Position numbers and translations under genes: made by a program
Assembly (NCBI GenBank): GCA_019237115.1
Contig: JAFAHS010000282.1
Location: forward strand, 1 to 64,000
From: Deltaproteobacteria bacterium
GTDB lineage: Bacteria; Desulfobacterota; Binatia; Binatales; Binataceae
DNA length: 64,000 nt
Direction of reading: 5' to 3'
In this document: positions 42,830-51,469 of the stretch, one piece after another
Position numbering within the stretch: position 1 is the first letter of the stretch
Layout of the letters: the number at the start of each line of letters is the position of its first letter
Notes under the pieces: generated by a model
Databases searched by the model: none
What the model saw: the letters and a program-made list of their open reading frames with translations, nothing else
What the model was told of the DNA's origin: nothing

Positions 42830-43924
42830 ATGGTAGCGGCCGTCGAAATAACGCCCGAATTTGGCGAGGTTCGCGACGAAGAGCAGCTCGATTGGGAGAA
42901 GCTCGCCGCCTACCTGCGCGAACAGCTGCCCGATGCGGATCGGCCGTTAACCGTCAAGCAATTCCGTGGTGGGCATTCAAACCTGACCTATCTACTTCGC
43001 TTCGGCCAGCGCGAATGGGTGATGCGCCGGCCGCCGTTCGGTCCCCTACCGGTTGGCGGCCATGACATGGGCCGCGAGTATCGTGTGCTGTCGCGGGTCT
43101 GGGAAGTATTCAAACCCGCCCCGCGCGGGATGTTGTATTGCGAAGACCCCGCAATAGTTGGCGCGCCGTTCTTCGTAATGGAACGGCGCAAAGGAATTTT
43201 GATCCGGATGCGGCAGGCGCTGCCCCCGGAACTGCCGATGGATCCGGCCTCGCTGCGAAAGTTGTCGGAAGGGTTCGTCGACACACTGGCCGATCTGCAT
43301 GCGGTTGACTACCAAGCTATCGGACTCGGCGAACTGGGGAAGCCCGATGGATTTCTCAAGCGGCAAATCACCGGCTGGATGGGGCGTTGGGAGAAGGCCA
43401 AAACCCGGGAAGTTCCGTTGATGGAAAAACTCGGCGGGTGGTTCCTCGATCACATGCCGGTTTCGCCGCCACCGTCGCTGATTCATAACGACTACTACCT
43501 GCACAACCTGATGATCGATTTCGCCGATCCCGCGCATGTCGTCGGGGTCTTCGATTGGGAGATGTCGACGATTGGCGATCCGTTGGTCGATTTTGGAGTG
43601 GCGCTCGGGTACTGGCGCGAGCCGGACGATCCCGCCGATCTGCTCGCTACCGGCGAAGGCGAAGTGCATACGCTGCGGCCCGGGTTCATGAGTCGCGAGG
43701 AACTGATGCATCGGTACGCAACCCGCACCGGGCGCGACATGAGCGACATGCCCTTTTACTGGGCGTGGGCGCATTGGAAAAACGCCACGGTGGTGGAGCA
43801 GATCTACGTTCGTTACGTCCGCGGTCAGACCACGGATCCGCGGTTTGCGGGCATGGGAACCCACGCACCGGCGCTCGCATCCGCGGCCGCGCGCATCGCG
43901 CGCCGGCTGGGATTCAGAGACTGA
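42830..43924 (+). CDS. phosphotransferase family protein (APH fold, ACAD10/11 N-domain type)
   Basis: 364 residues. Kinase-like features: KQFRGGHSNLTYLLRFGQREWVMRRPPFG (nucleotide-binding strand and Lys/Arg), FFVMERRKGILIR (hinge), catalytic loop SLIHNDYYLHNLMID (HxD...N), and metal Asp in GVFDWEMSTIGDPLVDFG. This is the CoA-substrate kinase group found fused to the dehydrogenase in ACAD10/11 and as LvaA in levulinate degradation, which phosphorylates 4-hydroxyacyl-CoA. Together with the ACAD upstream it probably converts 4-hydroxyacyl-CoA to the 2/3-enoyl or 3-hydroxy isomer. The substrate is inferred, not seen. Confidence 0.9.
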   Translation: MVAAVEITPEFGEVRDEEQLDWEKLAAYLREQLPDADRPLTVKQFRGGHSNLTYLLRFGQREWVMRRPPFGPLPVGGHDMGREYRVLSRVWEVFKPAPRGMLYCEDPAIVGAPFFVMERRKGILIRMRQALPPELPMDPASLRKLSEGFVDTLADLHAVDYQAIGLGELGKPDGFLKRQITGWMGRWEKAKTREVPLMEKLGGWFLDHMPVSPPPSLIHNDYYLHNLMIDFADPAHVVGVFDWEMSTIGDPLVDFGVALGYWREPDDPADLLATGEGEVHTLRPGFMSREELMHRYATRTGRDMSDMPFYWAWAHWKNATVVEQIYVRYVRGQTTDPRFAGMGTHAPALASAAARIARRLGFRD

Positions 43925-44263
43925 TTGCTGTGCTGGACGAGGATTCGCCCCACTCGGGGGGAGCAGTCAAAGAGGATTTGTGCGGCGCTCGCAGAGCGCA
44001 CGCTTTTGGGGGCCGTCGGTCGGATAGCGGGAATTTTCATAGTCGCTAGCGACGGGGAAGCGCTGAAATACGGGGCCGGGCCTAGCCTCTCCAATCGAAA
44101 AAAGTGCAATGAAGGCCTGGTCCGGTCCCGTACGCAAAGAGCTTCGCGAAGAGCCGTCACCGAGTTTGCCACTTGTGCACCCTTTTCGGGGCAGGGGAAA
44201 CTGCGCTATCTAAGGGGATCGGGGGACTAGTGTGCCCTAACTTCATCTGGAGGAAGTGCCCGC
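43925..44263. other. intergenic region upstream of molybdenum-hydroxylase operon
   Basis: About 340 bases with no gene. Near its end GGAGGAAG (about 44250-44257) provides the ribosome site for the TTG start at 44264. The operon promoter must be inside; I could not fix -35/-10 boxes or a riboswitch-like fold by eye. Confidence 0.4.
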
Positions 44264-45133
44264 TTGCACGCATTTAATTACGAAGCTCCTTCCACGCTGG
44301 CCAATGCGCTCAAAATCATGAAGGCGCATGGGGACAAGGCGCGCCCTATCTGTGGGGGTACCGATCTGTTGATCCAGATGCGCGCCGGCGTCCGACAGCC
44401 CGAGTTTGTCGTCGATATCAAGCACATCAAGGAAATGCGCGAAGTAAAGTTCAACGCCAAGTCGGGTCTGCGGCTGGGTGCGGCGGTGCCCTGCATCGAT
44501 GTCGCCGAGAACCCTGAGATGCGGCGCCATTATCCCGGCCTGACCGAGGCAGCGCATCTGATTGGCTCGTTGCAAATCCAGAATCGGGCCTCGGTGGGCG
44601 GAAATCTATGCAACGGTTCTCCGGCCGCGGATACCACACCCGCTCTCATCGCGCTCAGGGCGCGCGCCCGCATCGCAGGGCCGCGCGGCGAGCGCGAAGT
44701 GCCGGTCGAGGAATTCGTGGTTTCTCCGGGGCGCACGGTGCTGAAGCCGGGAGAATTGCTGGTGCAGCTGCTGATTCCCGCGCCCGCGGCCCATTCGAGC
44801 GACGCCTACCTGCGCTTCATACCGCGCAATGAAATGGATATCGCGGTGGTGGGGGTAGGCGCATCGGTCACGCTGAGTGGTGACACGGTAAAGGCGGCGC
44901 GCATTGGTCTCGGCGCCGTGGCCGCAACGCCGCTGTTTGCCGACAAGGCGTCGGAGTCGCTGATCGGCAACAAGCTGGATGAAAACGCGTTGGCGGCCGC
45001 GGCTCGGTTGGCGAGCGAAAAGGCCTCGCCCATCGACGACATGCGCGGAACCGCCGAGTATCGCAACCACGTGACCGGAGTTCTGACGCGGCGCGCACTG
45101 ACTCTGGCGGCGGAGCGCGCGCGCAAACTTTGA
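44264..45133 (+). CDS. FAD-binding subunit of molybdenum hydroxylase (CoxM/XdhB-type)
   Basis: TTG start behind GGAGG; 289 residues. The CO-dehydrogenase flavoprotein pattern is clear: FNYEAPSTLANALKIM, the FAD loops PICGGTDLLIQMRAG and VGGNLCNGSPAADT, then the C-terminal domain with AARIGLGAVAATPLFAD and the closing RNHVTGVLTRRALTLA. It passes electrons from the Fe-S subunit to the acceptor. First gene of the M-S-L operon, the usual order for CODH-like and aromatic/N-heterocycle hydroxylases. Confidence 0.94.
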   Translation: MHAFNYEAPSTLANALKIMKAHGDKARPICGGTDLLIQMRAGVRQPEFVVDIKHIKEMREVKFNAKSGLRLGAAVPCIDVAENPEMRRHYPGLTEAAHLIGSLQIQNRASVGGNLCNGSPAADTTPALIALRARARIAGPRGEREVPVEEFVVSPGRTVLKPGELLVQLLIPAPAAHSSDAYLRFIPRNEMDIAVVGVGASVTLSGDTVKAARIGLGAVAATPLFADKASESLIGNKLDENALAAAARLASEKASPIDDMRGTAEYRNHVTGVLTRRALTLAAERARKL

Positions 45134-45153
45134 GAGTGAAAGAGACGAGAAGT

Positions 45154-45654
45154 ATGGCGAAGAAAACCCTGGTTGAAACCAATATCAACGGCGAAGCGGT
45201 GGAGTTCCTGTGCGAGCCGCGGCAGAGCTTGCTGGAATGCCTGCGTGACGTCCTGGAACTGACCGGCAGCAAGGAAGGATGCCTGACGGGGGACTGCGGC
45301 GCTTGCAGCGTGCTGGTCGACGGCCGGGCGGTATGCTCGTGCCTGATGCTTGGGGTCGAGGCCCAGGGCAAGAACATCCGCACGGTTGAAGGGCTCGCCG
45401 ACGGTACGGCGCTGCATCCTCTGCAACAGAAATTCCTGGAGCATGCCAGCCTCCAGTGCGGTATCTGCACCCCGGGATTCCTGATGTCGGCAACGGCGCT
45501 GCTGGAGCGCAATCCGAGCCCGACCGAGGCCGAGGTCCGCTATGCGCTGGCGGGGAACCTGTGTCGTTGCACGGGATACGATAAGATTGTCAGGGCGGTG
45601 CTCGATGCCGCCAGGTCCATAAAGTCTGGAGTCAGTACCAGCCGCGCCGCGTAG
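45154..45654 (+). CDS. 2[2Fe-2S] subunit of molybdenum hydroxylase (CoxS/XdhA-type)
   Basis: ATG at 45154, 20 bp after the preceding stop; 166 residues. Plant-type [2Fe-2S] site: GCLTGDCGACSVLVDGRAVCSCLM; second [2Fe-2S] site: QCGICTPGFLM and LCRCTGYDKIV. All eight Cys are present. It relays electrons from the molybdenum site to FAD in the heterotrimeric enzyme. C-terminal about 15 residues are a non-conserved tail. Confidence 0.96.
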   Translation: MAKKTLVETNINGEAVEFLCEPRQSLLECLRDVLELTGSKEGCLTGDCGACSVLVDGRAVCSCLMLGVEAQGKNIRTVEGLADGTALHPLQQKFLEHASLQCGICTPGFLMSATALLERNPSPTEAEVRYALAGNLCRCTGYDKIVRAVLDAARSIKSGVSTSRAA

Positions 45655-45687
45655 TCAGAATACGCGAAGAGCTAAGAGGGTATACCC

Positions 45688-48000
45688 ATGGAAGGGACCA
45701 CTTCTAACGGCAAGTTCAAGGTAATCGGAACCCGGCCGATCCGTCACGACGGAGTCGACAAGGTAATCGGACGCGCCAAGTACGGCGCCGACTATACGTT
45801 TCCTGGCATGCTGCACGGCAAGGTGCTGCGCAGCCCTCACGCGCACGCGAAGATAAAATCGATCAACCCGGCGAAGGCGCTCAAGCTGCCGGGGGTCAAG
45901 GCGGTGGTGACGGCAGCCGACCTGCCGGAAGCGGCCAACCGGCTCGAACAGGCCGGCGCGATGGCGATCAACCCCCACTACCTGTCACTGAACATTCTGG
46001 CGCGTGACAAGGTGCTCTACGACGGGCATGCGGTGGCAGCGGTCGCGGCGACCAGCCCACATATCGCCGAGGAAGCGCTCAAGCTTATCGAGGTCGAATA
46101 CGAGGTGCTGCCACCGGTCATGACGGTGGACGCTGCGATGAAACCGGGAGCGCCGATTCTGCTGCCCGATTTGCGCAACCGCGAAGAAGGCGACAAGCCG
46201 ACCAACGTCGCGCAGCACTACCAGTTCAAGCGCGGCGATCTCGAAGCTGGCTTCAAAGCGGCAGACTTCGTGATCGAGCGCGAATTCAATACAGCGATGG
46301 TGCATCAGGGATACATCGAGCCGCACAACGCCGTCGGCATCTACAATGCCGACGGCCAGGCTACCATCTACTGCTCGACGCAGGGCGCTTTTGAGGTCCG
46401 CTCGCTGAGCGCACAGGTGCTCGGAGTCCCGGTCGGAAAGATCAAAGTGGTGCCCGCCGAGATCGGTGGCGGCTTCGGGGGCAAGACGACCATCTACCTC
46501 GAACCGCTCTCGGTGCTGCTCTCCAAGAAGACCGGCCATCCGGTGAAGCTGGTGATGACGCGCTCGGAAGTGTTGCGCGCATCCGGCCCGACCTCCGGTT
46601 CGCGGATCAAAGTGAAGATGGGTGCGACGCGGGACGGTAAGATAGTCGCGGCGGAAGTGTGGATGGCCTACGAGGCGGGTGCGTTTCCCGGCTCGCCGGT
46701 CGGGGCCGGCGCGATGTGCATTCTCGCGCCCTACACGATTGAAAATCTGCAGATCGACGCCTACGACGTGGTCGTGAATCGTCCCAAGACCGCGGCCTAC
46801 CGGGCCCCCGGCGCGAGCAATGCCGCGCTGGCCAGCGAGACCGTGATCGACGAGATCGCCGAGAAGTGCGCAATCGACCCGCTCGAGCTGCGCATCAAGA
46901 ACGGCGTACGCGAAGGCTCGCCGCAGGTAGTCGGTCCGCCTTTCAAGCGAATCGGATTCATCGAAACCTGCGAAGCGATCAAGCACAGCGATCACTACAA
47001 CTCCAAGCTCACGGGCGCGCATCGCGGGCGCGGGGTTGCGTCGGGCTTCTGGTTCAACGCCGGCATGCAGTCGTCGGCGACGGTAAACATCCATACTGAT
47101 GGTACCGCCAGCGTGGTCACCGGATCGCCGGACATTGGCGGTTCACGCGCCTCGATGGCGATGATCACGGCCGAAGTGCTCGGGCTTCCGGTTACCGACG
47201 TACGTCCGGTGGTAGCGGACACCGACTCGATTGGCCACACCGACGTGACGGGCGGAAGCCGGGTTACGTTCGCGACCGGGATGGCGGTCTACGAAGCGGC
47301 GCAGGATGCGGCCCGCCAGCTCTGCGAGCGCGCGGCCAAGGTCTGGGAGGTGAAACCGGAGGATGTCCAGCTGGTCGACGGAGCGGTCAGCGTGAAGGAT
47401 ACGGCGAGCTTCGAAAAGGGCGAAGGCAAAACGCCGATGGCGATTAAGGAACTGGCGACCAAGCTCGCGCGTACCGGCGGCCCGGTCAGCGGACGGGCGA
47501 GCGTCAACGCACGCGGGGTGGGCCCGGCCTTCGCGACTACCTTGGTCGATGTCGAAGTGGATCCGGATACCGGCAAGGTTCAGATCCTGCGCTGCACCGT
47601 CGCACAGGACGTCGGCAAGGCGATTCACCCCAGCTATGTTGAAGGGCAGATGCAGGGCGGCACCGCGCAGGGAATCGGCTGGGGACTCAACGAAGAATAC
47701 TTTTACGATGACAAGGGCCTGCTGCGTAACACCGGATTGCTCGACTACCGGATGCCGACCTGCCTCGACCTGCCGCTGATCGAGACGGCGATCGTGGAGG
47801 TGCCCAATCCGGGACATCCGCTGGGCGTGCGAGGAGTCGGCGAGGTCTCGATCGTTCCACCCCCGGCGGCCCTGGCCAACGCGATCTATCGTGCCACCGG
47901 AGTGCGGATGACCGAGACCCCGATGTCGCCGCCGCGTCTGCTCAAGGAAATGCTCAAGAAGCGTGCTGGCGAAGAGAGCCAGTCGGCGGCAGCGGACTAA
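45688..48000 (+). CDS. molybdopterin subunit of xanthine-dehydrogenase-family hydroxylase (CoxL-like)
   Basis: 770 residues. Landmarks: RHDGVDKVIGRAKYGADYTF, EIGGGFGGKT (cofactor loop), KTAAYRAPGASNAALASE in the region where form I CO dehydrogenases carry AYRCSFR, and the catalytic Glu in RGVGEVSIVPPPAALANAI. The absence of the AYRCSFR Cys excludes aerobic CO dehydrogenase form I; an aromatic, N-heterocyclic or aldehyde substrate is more likely. Co-transcribed with the two smaller subunits and ended by a good terminator. Confidence 0.94.
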   Translation: MEGTTSNGKFKVIGTRPIRHDGVDKVIGRAKYGADYTFPGMLHGKVLRSPHAHAKIKSINPAKALKLPGVKAVVTAADLPEAANRLEQAGAMAINPHYLSLNILARDKVLYDGHAVAAVAATSPHIAEEALKLIEVEYEVLPPVMTVDAAMKPGAPILLPDLRNREEGDKPTNVAQHYQFKRGDLEAGFKAADFVIEREFNTAMVHQGYIEPHNAVGIYNADGQATIYCSTQGAFEVRSLSAQVLGVPVGKIKVVPAEIGGGFGGKTTIYLEPLSVLLSKKTGHPVKLVMTRSEVLRASGPTSGSRIKVKMGATRDGKIVAAEVWMAYEAGAFPGSPVGAGAMCILAPYTIENLQIDAYDVVVNRPKTAAYRAPGASNAALASETVIDEIAEKCAIDPLELRIKNGVREGSPQVVGPPFKRIGFIETCEAIKHSDHYNSKLTGAHRGRGVASGFWFNAGMQSSATVNIHTDGTASVVTGSPDIGGSRASMAMITAEVLGLPVTDVRPVVADTDSIGHTDVTGGSRVTFATGMAVYEAAQDAARQLCERAAKVWEVKPEDVQLVDGAVSVKDTASFEKGEGKTPMAIKELATKLARTGGPVSGRASVNARGVGPAFATTLVDVEVDPDTGKVQILRCTVAQDVGKAIHPSYVEGQMQGGTAQGIGWGLNEEYFYDDKGLLRNTGLLDYRMPTCLDLPLIETAIVEVPNPGHPLGVRGVGEVSIVPPPAALANAIYRATGVRMTETPMSPPRLLKEMLKKRAGEESQSAAAD

Positions 48001-48021
48001 TCGGGCGAAAACGGAACGCAG

Positions 48022-48056
48022 GAGCCGGGCCGTCACATGGTCCGGCTCTTTTGTTT
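48022..48056 (+). terminator. intrinsic terminator of molybdenum-hydroxylase operon
   Basis: GAGCCGGGCC-type stem: 48022-48031 pairs with 48039-48048 (ten pairs, one G-U) around a 7-nt loop, followed by TTTTGTTT. It lies 22 bases after the large-subunit stop and just before the MoaD-like start at 48060, so the downstream gene depends on read-through or its own promoter. Confidence 0.88.
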
Positions 48057-48059
48057 GAG

Positions 48060-48347
48060 ATGGCAACCGCAATAATTCCTTCACTGTTGCGAAAATTCAC
48101 CAACGGCGAAGAACGGGTCACGGCTGGCGGCCGCAACGTGCGGGAATTGATCGCGAATCTGAACCGCCAGTTCCCGGGACTGGCCAGCCATCTCCTGGAA
48201 GGCGACGACCTGAAGCCCTCGATTGCGGTCTCGGTCGACGGGGAGATAGGCCCGGGCGGAATAATGGAACCGATCCGGGAGTCCAGCGAAGTTCACTTCC
48301 TGCCGGCGATTGGGGGCGGCAGCGAAGAACCCAAGCGGCGCGCCTAA
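48060..48347 (+). CDS. MoaD/ThiS-like ubiquitin-fold protein
   Basis: ATG 48060 (a TTG at 48051 is alternative); 95 residues. ATAIIPSLLRKFTNGEERVTAGGRNVRELIANLNRQFPG, then EGDDLKPSIAVSVDGE and SSEVHFLPAIGGGSEEPKRRA. This is the MoaD-like beta-grasp fold with the Gly-Gly near the end, but the GG is followed by a short tail rather than being terminal, so processing would be needed for a sulfur-carrier role. Probably serves sulfur transfer for the Mo cofactor of the neighbouring hydroxylase; this is inference. Confidence 0.85.
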   Translation: MATAIIPSLLRKFTNGEERVTAGGRNVRELIANLNRQFPGLASHLLEGDDLKPSIAVSVDGEIGPGGIMEPIRESSEVHFLPAIGGGSEEPKRRA

Positions 48348-48451
48348 ATTCGGGCTGGATCACCGTACGGTTTTTCGTTGCAAGCAGGCCCCCATTGGGC
48401 AACAATAACATTGCTGGCCGGGGTTTGCCCCCCTTTTCCCGGCTGGCGATG

Positions 48452-48482
48452 GGCCGGGCGAAGTGATTCGCTCGGCCTTTTT
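48452..48482 (+). terminator. intrinsic terminator
   Basis: GGCCGGGCGAA (48452-48462) pairs with TTCGCTCGGCC (48467-48477), 11 pairs with one G-U and loop GTGA, followed by five T. About 105 bases after the MoaD-like stop, so it ends that transcript; it is also just upstream of the convergent SnoaL-like gene end. Confidence 0.92.
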
Positions 48483-48589
48483 GCGTCAGGCGACCTCGCG
48501 CGAGACTTGAACCCGCGGTTACCGCAATGTTCCCCTCGCCGCTGTGATCCCCCGGGAGAAGTGCCGATTAGAGGCCGGGCCCGAACCGC

Positions 48590-48988
48590 CTAGCTCATAA
48601 AGACTTCGCGGACGTGGTTGGTGTCATTGTACTCGCGGATTTGTCCGATCTTGTCGCCATCGAACCGGAAATAGAAGTGATATCGATTGGCGTACTTCTT
48701 CCCGTTTCCCGCCGTGGTATCTGATTCAGCTTGGATAGCGACGTGGTTGCCCTCCGCGATCACGGTATGGAACTTCAGGTTGAGCCCGTTGGGGAACATC
48801 TGCTTCAGGGTGACTGGCAGGCCCTTGAGGAGCGTGTCTTTGCCTCTGATCGGGGCAACGCCGGGCAGGCGGCCCATCATCTCGAACTCGACACCGTCGG
48901 CCAGCAGGCTCTCCAACGTCTTGGAATCAGGTTTCTCGAGGTTTTTGAGGAACGTGAGGGCGCGGTCCTTTTGCTCTTGAAGATTCAT
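48590..48988 (-). CDS. SnoaL/NTF2-like protein
   Basis: 132 residues: MNLQEQKDRALTFLKNLEKPDSKTLESLLADGVEFEMMGR, then VTLKQMFPNGLNLKFHTVIAEGNHVAIQAES, and YANRYHFYFRFDGDKIGQIREYNDTNHVREVF. The cone-like alpha+beta NTF2 fold and final EYxDTxHV block are as in SnoaL-type isomerases and epoxide hydrolases. Function ranges from steroid isomerisation to scaffolding; a catalytic Asp/His pair is suggested by DTNH but not proven. Stands alone upstream of UspA (27 bp apart). Confidence 0.87.
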   Translation of the reverse strand: MNLQEQKDRALTFLKNLEKPDSKTLESLLADGVEFEMMGRLPGVAPIRGKDTLLKGLPVTLKQMFPNGLNLKFHTVIAEGNHVAIQAESDTTAGNGKKYANRYHFYFRFDGDKIGQIREYNDTNHVREVFMS

Positions 48989-49015
48989 GGAAGTTTTCCT
49001 CTTGGGACGGTGACC

Positions 49016-49456
49016 CTATCCCCGGCGGGGTTTCAGCACTAGCACGGAGCAGGGGGCATTGCGCACCAGTTTTTCAGTCACGCCGCCGATGAGGGCGTAC
49101 TCAGATCCCGAGTGACCGAACGCGGGCAGCACGATCAGGTCGATATCATTTTGCTTCGCGTATTCGACCAGCTTGGCGGCGGGTGGACCCACCAGGACCG
49201 CCGTGGATACCTTGTCGGAGTCGCCCAGCTCGTCCTTTTTGAGACGTGCCAGTTCTTCCTCTGCCTGTTCCTCCATGGCGGTTTCGCGTGCCAGTTCTCT
49301 GCTGCGCTCGACGATCGTGAAATGCTGTCCCACGACGTGAACGATATGCATTTCACCATTGACATCGCGGGTGAGTTCCCAAGCGTTGCGTAACGCCTCG
49401 GCCGAATGCTCCGAGAAGTCAAGCGGCGCCAATACCTTCTTTACGTTTTGAATCAT
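49016..49456 (-). CDS. universal stress protein (UspA family)
   Basis: 146 residues, single USP domain: NVKKVLAPLDFSEHSAEALRNAWELT, VLVGPPAAKLVEYAKQNDIDLIVLPAFGHSG, and the ATP-type motif GHSGSEYALIGGVTEKLVRNAPCSVLVLK (G-x2-G-x9-G). The loop has GG where ATP-binding members have GS, so nucleotide binding is possible but not sure. Followed by SnoaL-like gene on the same strand (27 bp). Typical of growth arrest and stress survival. Confidence 0.92.
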   Translation of the reverse strand: MIQNVKKVLAPLDFSEHSAEALRNAWELTRDVNGEMHIVHVVGQHFTIVERSRELARETAMEEQAEEELARLKKDELGDSDKVSTAVLVGPPAAKLVEYAKQNDIDLIVLPAFGHSGSEYALIGGVTEKLVRNAPCSVLVLKPRRG

Positions 49457-49585
49457 GACACCTCCGGAATTCCTCCACTTATCACGCTATTCGCGGCGGC
49501 TGCAAACGCGAACCCTTCTGTGCGATGATCGCCTCGGCTGCAATTGCGGCACGATTAGCGCTGCTTAAGGAAAGGGTATTTGAGG

Positions 49586-50644
49586 ATGAAGGCGACTGTC
49601 TTTCATGGCCCGCGCGACGTTCGCGTCGAGACCGTCCCCGATCCGGTTATCAAGGCGCCAACTGACGCGATCGTACGAATTACCCGCGCGGCGATATGCG
49701 GTTCCGACCTGCACTCCTATCACGGCAATCAGCAGGTCGTTCCGGGATTCGTGCTCGGCCATGAGGGGGTCGGCGTGGTGGAGGACACCGGGAAGGCGGT
49801 CGGCCATCTGAAGAAAGGTCAACGCGTGGTGGTCGCGGGCGCGGTAGCCTGCGGACAGTGTTTCTTCTGCCGGCGCGGCCAGGTCGCACAATGCTCAGTG
49901 AGCGGCGCCGCCGTGTTCGGCTACGGCAAGAATTTTGCCGGCACTTTCGGGGAAATAGGCGGAGAACAGGCAGAGGCGGTGACCGTACCGCTGGCCGATT
50001 ACACTTGTTACCCGCTGCCAGACTCGATTTCCGACGAGGCGGCAATATTCCTGGCCGACATACTGCCGACCGGATATTTCGGCGCCCTCAACGGCGACAT
50101 CCGCCCGGGCGATACGGTCGCGATTTTCGGGTGCGGGCCGGTGGGGCTTTGCGCGATCATTGCGGCGCAGCTTTTTGGACCCGCCGAGGTCATCGCGGTC
50201 GATAACTTCCCCTACCGCCTCGGATTGGCGCGCCAGCTCGGCGCAAGCGCGGTCGAGGTTGAAGATGCGCAAACCACCATCCTGGATCACACGGAGGGAC
50301 GCGGCGCCGATGTCGCGATCGAAGCCGTCGGCCACATCTCCGCTCTCGAAGCCGCCTTTCAGGCGGTGCGCGGCGGCGGGACGCTGTCGATGGTGGGCGT
50401 GATAAGCGATCCGGCGATCAGTTTTCCGATGATGCAGGCGTTCATGAAGGACCTGACGTTCCGCACCGGGCTCGCGAATATCCGCAGCAACATCCCGCAT
50501 CTCGCCAAGCTCATCGAGCGCTCCAAAATCGATCCCCGTCCAATCATCAGCCACACGCTGGCGCTCGATGAAACGCCCTATGGCTACAAGATTTTCGATG
50601 CGCGCACGGAAGGCGCGCTTAAGGTGCTGATCAAACCCGGATGA
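49586..50644 (+). CDS. zinc-dependent alcohol dehydrogenase (MDR)
   Basis: ATG 49586 chosen, with AAAGGG about nine bases upstream. 352 residues. Catalytic zinc residues in ICGSDLHSYHG and GHEGVGVV; structural zinc in VACGQCFFCRRGQVAQC (four Cys); NAD site IFGCGPVGLCAIIAA; C-terminal domain with RADVAIEAVGH-type segment. It oxidises alcohols or reduces aldehydes with NAD(P). A crotonase starts 16 bp downstream, so both form a small catabolic operon. Confidence 0.93.
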   Translation: MKATVFHGPRDVRVETVPDPVIKAPTDAIVRITRAAICGSDLHSYHGNQQVVPGFVLGHEGVGVVEDTGKAVGHLKKGQRVVVAGAVACGQCFFCRRGQVAQCSVSGAAVFGYGKNFAGTFGEIGGEQAEAVTVPLADYTCYPLPDSISDEAAIFLADILPTGYFGALNGDIRPGDTVAIFGCGPVGLCAIIAAQLFGPAEVIAVDNFPYRLGLARQLGASAVEVEDAQTTILDHTEGRGADVAIEAVGHISALEAAFQAVRGGGTLSMVGVISDPAISFPMMQAFMKDLTFRTGLANIRSNIPHLAKLIERSKIDPRPIISHTLALDETPYGYKIFDARTEGALKVLIKPG

Positions 50645-50659
50645 TTAGGAGCGCGCGCA

Positions 50660-51469
50660 ATGGCTGAGGAACTTATCAAAACCAGAATCGAAGGTGAACT
50701 CGCGTATATCGGGCTCAACCGGCCCGAGAAACGCAACGCGGTCAGTGGTGCGATGCTGGAGGCGCTGCCGCGCGCGCTCATGGAGGTGAGCCGCGCGGAG
50801 GTCCGCGCGGTGATCTTGTATGGCGAAGGCGAGGTCTTCTCGGCTGGAATTGATTTCAAGTCGCTCACCGGCGATACCGGGGCGTCGTCAGGAGCGGGCG
50901 GCGGACCTGACCTGGCGCGCTTTCGGCATTTCGTCGGGGAATCGCAGGCCGCGCTCAATCGCCTCGAATCGATCGAGAAGCCGGTCATCGGCGCGATCCA
51001 CGGTTACGCCGGAGGCCTGGGCCTTGAGATCGCACTGGCCTGCGACGCTCGTATCGTGGCCAAAGGAACCCGCCTGGGCATGCCGGAGGTGCGGGTTGGC
51101 CTGGTGCCGGACGTGGGCGGAACCACCCGGCTTGCGCGGACCGTTGGCTATGCGCGTGCGAAGGAATTGATCATGACGGCGCGACTGGTCGATGCCGACG
51201 AGGCCGAGCGCATCGGACTGGTCAATCGGGTCGTGGCACCGGGCAGCCATGTCGCGGCGGCGGAAGAACTGGCCCGCGAGATGGCACGCAACGCTCCGGT
51301 GGCGGTGGGTCTGGCGAAACGGATCATCGACCGCGGTTACGGCCTGGACAAAATGACCTTCATGGAACTGGAGATGCTCGCGCAGAGCTCGTTGCTCATG
51401 ACTGAGGATTTTCGCGAAGGCGCCCGCGCGCTGGCGGAGCGTCGCGAGCCCAGGTTCAAGGGCCGCTGA
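50660..51469 (+). CDS. enoyl-CoA hydratase/isomerase family protein
   Basis: 269 residues. IGLNRPEKRNAVSGAMLEAL, oxyanion segment GEGEVFSAGIDFKSLTG, second oxyanion segment AIHGYAGGLGLEIALACDARIVA, and MPEVRVGLVPDVGGTTRLARTVG; Glu in MPEV and Asp in VPDVGG lie where catalytic acids sit in the family (Glu/Asp type isomerases such as dienoyl-CoA isomerase). The alanine-rich C-terminus has the usual helix. Co-transcribed with the alcohol dehydrogenase and overlapping by 14 bases the convergent aldose epimerase. Confidence 0.92.
   Translation: MAEELIKTRIEGELAYIGLNRPEKRNAVSGAMLEALPRALMEVSRAEVRAVILYGEGEVFSAGIDFKSLTGDTGASSGAGGGPDLARFRHFVGESQAALNRLESIEKPVIGAIHGYAGGLGLEIALACDARIVAKGTRLGMPEVRVGLVPDVGGTTRLARTVGYARAKELIMTARLVDADEAERIGLVNRVVAPGSHVAAAEELAREMARNAPVAVGLAKRIIDRGYGLDKMTFMELEMLAQSSLLMTEDFREGARALAERREPRFKGR

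Noticed and set aside
48485..48520. tRNA-like T-arm (GCGGG-TTCAAGT-CTCGC) on the minus strand
   Set aside because: No matching acceptor stem, no anticodon arm at the right distance and no CCA; chance similarity.
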